This document shows, piece after piece, positions 56,790 to 64,000 of a DNA stretch of 64,000 bases. The stretch is from Corynespora cassiicola (Eukaryota; Ascomycota; Dothideomycetes; Pleosporales; Corynesporascaceae), in NCBI GenBank assembly GCA_022059125.1, contig JAEUWY010000002.1, positions 992,001-1,056,000 on the forward strand, read 5' to 3'. The notes below the pieces were generated by a model. That model was not told where the DNA came from. It was given only the letters and a program-made list of their open reading frames with translations, and did not search any database. The position numbers were made by a program, and so were the translations under genes. How positions within the stretch are numbered: the stretch's first letter is position 1; the number at the start of each line of letters is the position of its first letter.

Positions 56790-58726
56790 GGCGACACATC
56801 CCGCATGTCATTCTTGAATCTCTCAATAGCCCGCTGCTTTGTCTCCTTCCAATCCACATGCGGTCTCGGATATCCCAATTTCTCGAACTCCTCTTTGCTC
56901 AACCTCTCATGAGGCGCAAACACCGCCTTCCCCTCGACATCCTTGAGCTCTGGAACCCCTACTCAAAAGTCAGCATTTTGCTCTTCAATTTCCCTCATAC
57001 GGTAGGAAAACTTACACTTGCGGATATACTCCCCATTAGGATCATTCCTCTCCGCCTGACTCGTTGGATTGAAGACCGTATAACTGGGCTCCCAACCCTG
57101 CGTATTATTGCTGAGATCCCAATCCACCAGCGTCTCTGCAAAATACCTCTCTCCCCGGCGATAATCAATCAGCAGATTGCAGTACAAATACGAGCTCACA
57201 TTCATGCGCAAGCGATTATGCATCCACGCCTCGGCATTCAACTGTCTCATTCCGGCGTCCACAAATGGCACCCCTGTCTTCCCTTCAACCCACTTCTCCC
57301 ACCCCTCCTCATCATCCTCCCACTGCACAAATTCAAATTTGAGGTTTTGCGGGAGGTTCATGGAGGTATGGGGCGTGGTGAGGGTGGTCTGGCGGTACAG
57401 CTCACGGAAGACGACTTCGCGGACCCAACCGTAGATTCCGGGAGAGGAGCCTGCTTCGGTAAAGTCGCTGCTGCCGCTGTTGGCTGAGTGTTGGACGACG
57501 GATAGAGCTTCGCGGACGGAGACCATGCCGGCGGAGAAGTAGGCGGACATGCGCGAGGTGCTGTCTGCGGCAGGGTTGCTGCGAGTCGCGGCGTACGTGT
57601 CGATGTTTTTGATGAAGGCGTGCATGCGCTTGAGGCCGGCGTCGTGGCCCGCGGGCCAGAGTTTGCGGATGCGTTTATGGTCGTCCTTGAAGGGGAACTG
57701 CTTGTCTTTCGCTGGGGTAGGAGCAGCGGAATCGAAGAGTGATTTCAAGTTCTTGGTAGCAGAGGCGTCGTTTTTGGAAGGAGAGGGATTCGTTTCGAGA
57801 AGTTCTGGGTGCTGCTTTACAATGTCGAGCCAGGCGCGGTGGTATGGGCTGAATACTTTCATGGGCTTGCCTCCGCTAGTATTCATGGTGCCCGGCTCAA
57901 TGACGGTCTGGTCGTGGTAGATGGAGGCTTGGATGTCGTCTCCCAATTCCTTGACAAATTGGACATCCCGACGCATCTCATCGACTTCGTATTCGTAGTT
58001 TGCGAAAACGTGAGAGACGTTGTTTTCTTTGAGGAATTGAACCACTGTCGGTACCACTTGGTCGCGTTTATCGCAGTGGAGAAATACAAGTGGAATGTCC
58101 AAGTCCTTGAGCTCTTTTTGCATGATGTTGAGACCTTCGAACATGAAGTCCACCCGCGCAGGACTGGTTCCATGCCAGCTTTCATCGGCGGGACAGTTTA
58201 GATAGACACATATCAGGGGCTTCTTGGAGCTTTTGGCAAGTTCGGACGCGTGATGAAGCGCAGTGTTGTCTTGAATACGGAGGTCCTTGGGGCGAAACCA
58301 GTGGGCGACATTCTTGACGTCCTTGACTTCGGACTGCGACTCTAGAGCTGAGAGGAGATGGTCATAAGGCAGATCTTCATCGACTTGCTTGGCGCGTTTG
58401 GTCGTAGGGTGCCCTAATTCAGATCGCTGGTAGGCTGTACGCTTGGACATTTTGGACTGGTGCACGGGCGGAGTAGAGGGTTCGGGAGAGAATGCAGAGG
58501 ATGGTTTTGTCTTCCTCGAAGAAGCTGGAGAGGATTTCTTGGGGCCTCGTGAAGCTGCAAAGGTTCGGATGTGCGCTGCCACGTGCCTGGTGCTAGGGAA
58601 GAGGGACGAGCTGGCCAAGATGCCAATTGCACTTTTGGGTATTCCAATGTTGCGGGACAGGGTGTGCGAGAGAAGGCGAGTTTGCAATATCATCAAGCAG
58701 GACAATGGGAATGTTCGGAAATGCAT
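56786..58726 (-). CDS. PHR1: DNA photolyase (CPD class I type)
   Basis: Exons 58726-57016 and 56958-56786 (57-nt intron) encode 627 residues. The N-terminal photolyase domain has VAHWFRPKDLRIQDNTALHH, and the FAD-binding C-terminal domain has TGVPFVDAGMRQLNAEAWMH and NRLRMNVSSYLYCNLLIDYRRGERYF, with the active-site Arg/Asn residues and conserved Trp. It repairs UV pyrimidine dimers with light. The first ATG gives an Arg/Ser-rich, acid-poor leader of about 90 residues, as for mitochondrial import, whereas an internal ATG (MSKRTAYQRSELGHP, 58451) precedes a TKRAKQ nuclear-localisation-like motif, so dual targeting is possible. Length fits fungal class I enzymes. Confidence 0.92.
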
Positions 58727-59912
58727 AGTGGATTGCGGCTCTTTTCAACTCTAATTCAAAGGGACCGACGGCAGTGGTGACGTCGATATCCAGCGTCAAC
58801 TAAGCCCCTTCCGGACGAGCACCCAGATGGCCAGCACCAATCGAACGCATCGCGAATCGTGAAATCGAAAAGGGCGAACCTGCATTGGATGTTTCAGATC
58901 GGAAGCAACCGAAAAAGCATGGCGATTTGCTTAGCTGCGACACGCAGTGTTGCGCAGCATAGGCACTGCACCGCCATGACGGCGGAGTCGGGCCTGCTCG
59001 GCCCTGAAGGTGTTCGGCGGGGCGGCGGGCCGTTGCTGGGCGTCTCACGGCGACACTGGCAGCGGTAGACATGTAGCTAGATGCATGGCGCACTAGGCTC
59101 ATGCCCTTCGCGAGCCTTCGAACAGAGGGGGAGGAGGAGAGACGGGAGGTCCAGAGGGAAAGATTTGTGTGATGATGTAATGGGATCGAAGGGCGGCAGG
59201 AGCAGGGCGGCCAAACCTATCTCCATCCCGACTATGACAAGACGTACCCCGGTCGGCGTAGATAAGATCCCGTGCTCTCGTCCGCGCCCCAAGCACGATT
59301 CGATATAAATCTGCTATAGACCAAGGCACTTGAAAAATCTCGTTCGGAGATGGTCCAATTCTCGGAATGGGCGCGCCAATCACCTAGGCCTGCACGCTGC
59401 ACGCCCACCCTGAGAGCAATTCGGACCCATAGCTGGAAAGTCCCGCCAAGATGGCACTGCGGGGCGTCCCCTGTCGCCGCATTCACGAATCACGCGCCCG
59501 CTCTTCTTCACGTTGTGCCAAGCCCAGGCAAGTCGAGCATTCACTCTCCCGTGCCAGACTGCATGCGGCAGCTCGTCCAGCTCTTCCACCACACGACGGC
59601 ACCGGCGGGCTCCATGATCCAGGCTGTGGGAAAGGGGGCCTCACTCCACATCGCCGGGCGAGCACTCACAGCGCGCAGACATGCCACGAGGACCGCCAGT
59701 GCCGCCAATCAGCCGCCAAACCCACCCGCAAACTGCTCCAGCGGCGAAGGCACTGGCTACTGCAGGCGCGGGGTCTTGGAAGACATGGATCGGAGCTGTC
59801 ATGCAAGGCCCTGGGTGGCCCTGGCAGCTTATAAAAAGGTGCGAGCAACAGCTGCAATCCTCGAGTCCGTGTCGGGAGCCCTTTGAATTCCTCTTCCTCT
59901 CACTCAGCAACC
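58727..59912. other. 1.2-kb intergenic region between divergent genes
   Basis: Promoters of photolyase and alkaline phosphatase. A TATA-like element is the only specific signal found near the phosphatase. Short overlapping frames on both strands look random. Confidence 0.45.
59830..59837 (+). promoter_or_regulatory. TATA-like box of the alkaline phosphatase gene
   Basis: TATAAAAA lies 83 bp upstream of the ATG at 59913, at a suitable distance for a core promoter. The bases around it are CT/GA-mixed, and the leader is C-rich. Confidence 0.55.
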
Positions 59913-62081
59913 ATGAGGTCTGTACGGTCAATTGGACTCGCTGCAGCTGCCTTCGCCGGCGCTGCTCAGGCGCAACACTTCAGGCGCCTAGGCGCTTGTC
60001 CTACGCTTGGTACGTTACCACTACTCCTCTTATCGATAGATGCAGCTCGGGCTAACCACGACCTCAGGATGTGTCTTCCCTCCTGACCAGTAAGTCATTG
60101 GCCCCTGAGACGGTTCGATCGAGCCTCAGAATTAATTCTTCTTTCCACAGGGCCGACTTTTTGGCTGGCCAGTACTTTGACATTCGTCTCGAGGTTCACG
60201 CGCCCCTCAACGGCTCCGAGGCCATCGGTCTCCCCGCCGATGAGCACTTTACCTTCACCGTGGCCAAGGGCGACGACGAGCCCGTGCCCGTCACTGAGTT
60301 CTTCTCTCTCGAGGAGCCCAAGCTCGAGCGTTGGGACTTTTCGTGGTTCGAGGGTGCGTTTTTCAAACTTCGCTGATCTTGTTCTTGACGCTGACAAGCC
60401 TCGCCCAGACCTCTTCGCGAGGGACGCCGGCACACCTTCGGTCGTCAACGTCACCTCCAAGGCCTACCGCCGCGTCGCTCTCTACGAGCCCGGCGAGTAC
60501 ACCGCCACCCTGACCTACAACAACGGCTCCACCACAAAGGCCCTCTGGACCGTGCGCGACCTGGAAGAGGAGCGCAAGGCCAAGAACATCATCTTCTTCA
60601 TTGGAGATGGCATGACCACCAACATGATCACGGCTGCACGCCTCATCGCCCACAAGACCATCAACGGAAAGTACATGACCAAGATGGCCTTGGACAAGTT
60701 CCCCGTGCTGGGCCACCAGATGACCCACTCCATCGACACCTTCATCACCGACTCGGCAAACTCTGCCTCTGCCCTGTACACTGGCCACAAGAGCACTGTC
60801 AACTGTCTCGGTGTCTATGCCGACTCGAGCGAGGATCCCTTTGATGATCCCAAGGTCGAGACCATTGCCGAGATCTTCAAGCGTTTGACCGGCGGACACG
60901 TGGGCATTGTTTCCACGGCTTTCGTTGCCGATGCCACGCCCGCTGGTATTACCTCGCACACCCGTCTGCGTGGCGAGTACGAGGCCATTGTTGATGGGTT
61001 CCTCAACGGTGTCCAGAATTACACCTGGACCGAGTGGGATGGCCCCGATGTTCTCTTCGGTGGAGGCGCCGAGCAGTTCTTCTCCCCCGAGCTTGGCGGC
61101 GAGACCTACCAGGGCAAGGACTACTACGAGGAGTTCGCCAAGAAGGGCTACCAAATTCTCCAGAACCGCACCGCCCTTTTGTCTGCCAGCTCTGAGGAGA
61201 AGGCTCTCGGTATCTTTACCGAGGCCAACATGGCCAAGTGGCTGGACCGCAACGTCTACCGCCAAAACATGAACCAGTCGCTCTCCCCCACCGGCGACAA
61301 GTCTCCCGCCCTCGACCAGCCCGGCCTCAAGGAGATGACCCTCAAGGCCATCGACATCCTCCACGAGCGCTCCGGCGACAAGGGCTTCTTCCTGATGAGC
61401 GAGGCCGCCTCCATCGATAAGATGATGCACGCCCTCGACTACGACCGCGCTCTGGGCGAGCTCCTCGAGCTCGACGACACCATCAAAGCCACCCTCGCCA
61501 AGCTCGACGAGCTCGACATCCGCAAGGAGACCCTCGTCCTCGTTACCGCCGACCACGGTCACGGCTTCGACGTCATGGGCTCCGTTGACACCCACTACCT
61601 TGCCGCCCAGAACACGGACCGCAAGAAGCGCGACGCCATCGGTGTCTACGAGCAGTCCGGTCTCTCCCAATACATCAACACTGGCAACCTCACCTACACC
61701 GACTCCAACTTCCCCTCCAACTGGGACCCCCGCTACACCCTCTTCCAGGGTCTGATGGCCGACCCCGACCGTCGTGAGAACTGGAGCGTGCACAAGGATG
61801 GACCCCGCACCCCCGCTGTCGAGCTCGTAGAAGACTCTGGCGACAACTATGTCAACCCCAAGGACGCTAAGAACGGCATCTTGCTCAACGGTACCCTGCC
61901 CGTCGAGAACGACCAGGGCGTGCACTCTTTGACCGATGTGCCCGTCTTTGCCCAGGGACCCTGCCAGGAGCTGTTCGGTGGTGTGTACAACAGTGTTGAC
62001 ATCTTCTTCGGCATGGCCGAGTGTTTGGGTCTGTCGAGGAGTGAGGCTCCCGAAAGTGAGGGATCTTACGGTGGATATTAG
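59913..62081 (+). CDS. Secreted alkaline phosphatase
   Basis: Exons 59913-60009, 60068-60089, 60151-60353 and 60409-62081 (introns 58, 61 and 55 nt) encode 664 residues. A signal peptide (MRSVRSIGLAAAAFAGAAQA) opens the protein. The first 150 residues are a beta-rich leader, after which FFIGDGMTTNMITAARLIAH holds the metal Asp and ITDSANSASALYTGH the nucleophile Ser. Later TADHGHGF and DTHYLAAQNT complete the metal sites. It is the PhoA-fold group, which releases phosphate from esters. The second exon is only 22 nt. GC-rich third positions produce a long antisense frame. It is likely phosphate-starvation regulated by family knowledge. Confidence 0.93.
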
Positions 62082-62935
62082 GCAGGGGGATGAGAAGATA
62101 CACGTATTGATATGAATGTTTAATGATAGTGTCTTGCATACTAAGCCGAGGTTTACTTGCGTGGTGTCTTGATTCTTGACTGGTGTATGATGTTTTGATG
62201 CGATCCAGGGACTTGAATGAGTCTTCTTCATTTGGATGTATTTTTTATGAGCTTCGAGAGATGATGTCGTTGCGCTCGGAAATGGCACGGTCACGTGCCA
62301 ATGCTATATGTAGATCACGTGAGAGCTCCAGGCTCCAGGCTCTTGGACTTTCGTCCCATGCGGACTTATTAATTTTGTATGCTTGAACGTTTATTCAAGG
62401 ACATCAGGCTTCTAGAATGTTGTAAGCTGGGCGTGTCTGCCTTAATGTGCCAAATGACTGCACATCCAGCACTCACGAAGCTGAGTTTGGGGCTGTGAAC
62501 GCGGGTGCCTTGTGTGATGTCCCCTTCTAATTGGTGGTGTTTCCTTCATCTCCCCGATAGAAAGCAGCCCCTTTCAAGTTTTCAAACAAGATTGAGTTGG
62601 CGCCAAGAGTGACATCGGGGGAGTGTTGCTAAGTGGTGGCTTAGGGTGTGACAAGGGGTGGCAAAGTAAGATGGTTCTGAAGGATCATTCCAAAACACCA
62701 AAAACACAACTTGATTCGTTGATCTACTATCATTTAGTGGCGAAGGTATGAGGCTGAAGCCAGAACATGTGACGCGACCAGGGGCGATAAAAAGCTGACA
62801 CCCCACATTGGCCCTCGCTCTATTCATTCTCTAGTTCCTTCCATTCTGGAATATTCAAAAATTTATTTTGCACATTTCTACTACCCAAAACCACTTGGCT
62901 TAGGCTTTGTTACCATCAGGTATGCTTCGACAATA
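62082..62935. other. Intergenic region with two E-box (CACGTG) hexamers
   Basis: 0.85 kb between the phosphatase gene and the partial gene at the edge. Two CACGTG hexamers lie at about 62292 and 62317. They could serve either gene. No other coding signal. Confidence 0.45.
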
Positions 62936-64000
62936 ATGGCATCAGCAGACGTAACGAAAGCTGCATTTTCGGGGGGCTCCCTGAATGCAATGACTACAAT
63001 TTCAGATCTCGATTGCTTTGATAAAACTACCAACATAACGGGAGCACGGGAGTCTAATAGCCTCGTGTTATCGGCCAGCCGCCGTGACTTTTCGACCAGG
63101 ATAGCGCTTGCTTTTGCATCTATAGCGAACTTCATAAATCGTCCGGGTGCGAATCTGAACCCCAGCCAGGCAACTAAAAACCCACGGAGGGAATCTTTGA
63201 TTTTTTTCATGATGATGACCGCAATGCACCAATCAAGACGCGCTATTGGCTCCATACTCGGGTTCAAAGAGCGAAAAAAGACGTGCGAATACGGTCTCAA
63301 CAACTTCTCCCGGTGGGCCCAAGCCCATAGCTCCCTGATTTTTGGTTCTCTGTGAGTTAGCACGTTACCCTAATTGCAATCAAAACAAATGTGCTGATCT
63401 GTTGACATGCAAGGTTTATCATCCCGCTTCGTATGCCAACGGAAATCCTAGCGAATTATTCTCGGGACGAATTACCAGAAGTGACTGGATTATTCCAGAA
63501 TTTGTCCCTTTGTAATTCCCGTTCCCGTTTCAGCTCAGGATACGAGATCGTTTCTCCCGATATGGGGAACACTCGGCCACAGATTCAGTGTGGATGCGAT
63601 ATCGATAAAAATTCAACTAGCCTCACTTACGATTCATCAGAAGAGGAGAATGACACCACGCTCGAAGATGCAGAAGAAGCCAGTCTAAGTCCGTGGCAAG
63701 ACGATACTCTCTCCCTAGCAACCTCTTCCGATCAAAACATCGTGAATGATGAACATGACCAAAGTCACAAAGTTGTCATGAGAGAGGTTCTGCTTTACGA
63801 TGAAAAGGGCTCTATGCATTCATTAACATGTCTTCTCGACACAGGAGCTACAATTGACTGCATCTCAGAGATCAAAGCTCGAGAACTTCAATTTAAGCAT
63901 TCTTTGAGGAAGCTAAAAGCCCCCGTCAAGGTTCATGTCGCGAACGGCCAAAATACATCCGTGCAACATGTGGTCAAGGCCAGATGGCGCTTCGCCGACA
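62936..64000 (+). CDS. Partial gene with retropepsin-like DTG motif (cut by window end)
   Basis: Exon 62936-63351, 62-nt intron (GTGAGT...CAAG), and exon 63414 to the window end, still open, give 333 residues so far. The first 138 residues are unlike anything I recognise. Residues after the intron are acidic, and a segment near the end reads LTCLLDTGATIDCISEIKA (DTG at 63838-63846), the active-site pattern of retroviral-type aspartic proteases. Such domains occur in LTR retrotransposon polyproteins and in domesticated cellular genes. No gag or reverse transcriptase is in view, and no LTR is recognised. A minus-strand frame of 160 codons overlaps the first exon and cannot be wholly excluded. 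Confidence 0.55.

Noticed and set aside
60363..62294. 643-codon open frame on the minus strand, the full length of the alkaline phosphatase gene
   Set aside because: It is the mirror of a GC-rich third-position bias in the sense gene. The translation is Gly/Val/Leu-rich with no motif, while the sense strand has a clear family match.
62881..63363. 160-codon minus-strand frame over the first exon of the edge gene
   Set aside because: The plus-strand frame joins through a clean intron to a motif-bearing exon; the minus frame has no continuation or motif. Not fully excluded.
1..64000. CRISPR arrays, insertion sequences, phage or prophage genes and rRNA
   Set aside because: None seen. The window is eukaryotic nuclear DNA, and no regular repeat-spacer pattern or terminal inverted repeats were found by eye.

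Overview
The window is genomic DNA from a filamentous ascomycete (Pezizomycotina). Evidence: compact protein-coding genes with many short GT-AG introns (mostly 45-60 nt), a HET-domain gene, fungal Zn(II)2Cys6 and MFS genes, kynurenine 3-monooxygenase, a GPR1/FUN34-type acetate permease and a nuclear tRNA-Val with an 18-nt intron. I do not assign a genus. Exon joins were worked out by hand from splice sites, phase and protein-family continuity; every join given keeps the frame.

Left part (1-35 kb) is mostly GC-rich housekeeping DNA. It holds a shelterin TPP1/Est3-like gene interrupted by an in-frame TAG, a Ser/Tyr-rich small protein, splicing factor PRP17/CDC40, cornichon ERV14, methionine aminopeptidase 1, kynurenine 3-monooxygenase, a BCS1-like AAA ATPase, a 3.5-kb gene-free stretch, an acetate permease-like protein, a BolA protein with an 11-nt microexon, a malonyl-CoA synthetase-like enzyme, a MEMO1/Mho1 protein, a Cys-cluster protein, a small mitochondrial coiled-coil protein, tRNA-Val(UAC), an Srs2 helicase and a Nudix hydrolase.

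The middle (35-46 kb) is more AT-rich and accessory. It has a HET-domain protein, then a three-gene cluster of MFS sugar transporter, sulfatase and a regulator with two tandem Zn2Cys6 clusters. The transporter and sulfatase are divergent and share a 460-bp promoter with direct repeats. The likely joint job is uptake and desulfation of a sulfated carbohydrate or ester. A broken phosphotransferase (APH-type) remnant follows.

The right part (46-64 kb) has a SAM methyltransferase, a 38-residue Cys-rich protein, the retromer sorting nexin VPS5 with a splice-dependent C-terminus, a hotdog thioesterase, a mitochondrial membrane protein, an unusual VWA/papain-protease/zinc-ribbon gene with an in-frame TGA, a FAD-oxidase remnant whose stop overlaps the stop of a photolyase gene, a secreted alkaline phosphatase, and at the right edge the start of a gene with a retropepsin-like active-site motif.

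The strongest candidates for something new are the VWA-protease gene (53393-55714), the two unrelated genes that carry a single in-frame stop inside otherwise continuous homologous protein, and the sulfatase cluster with its double-zinc-cluster regulator.
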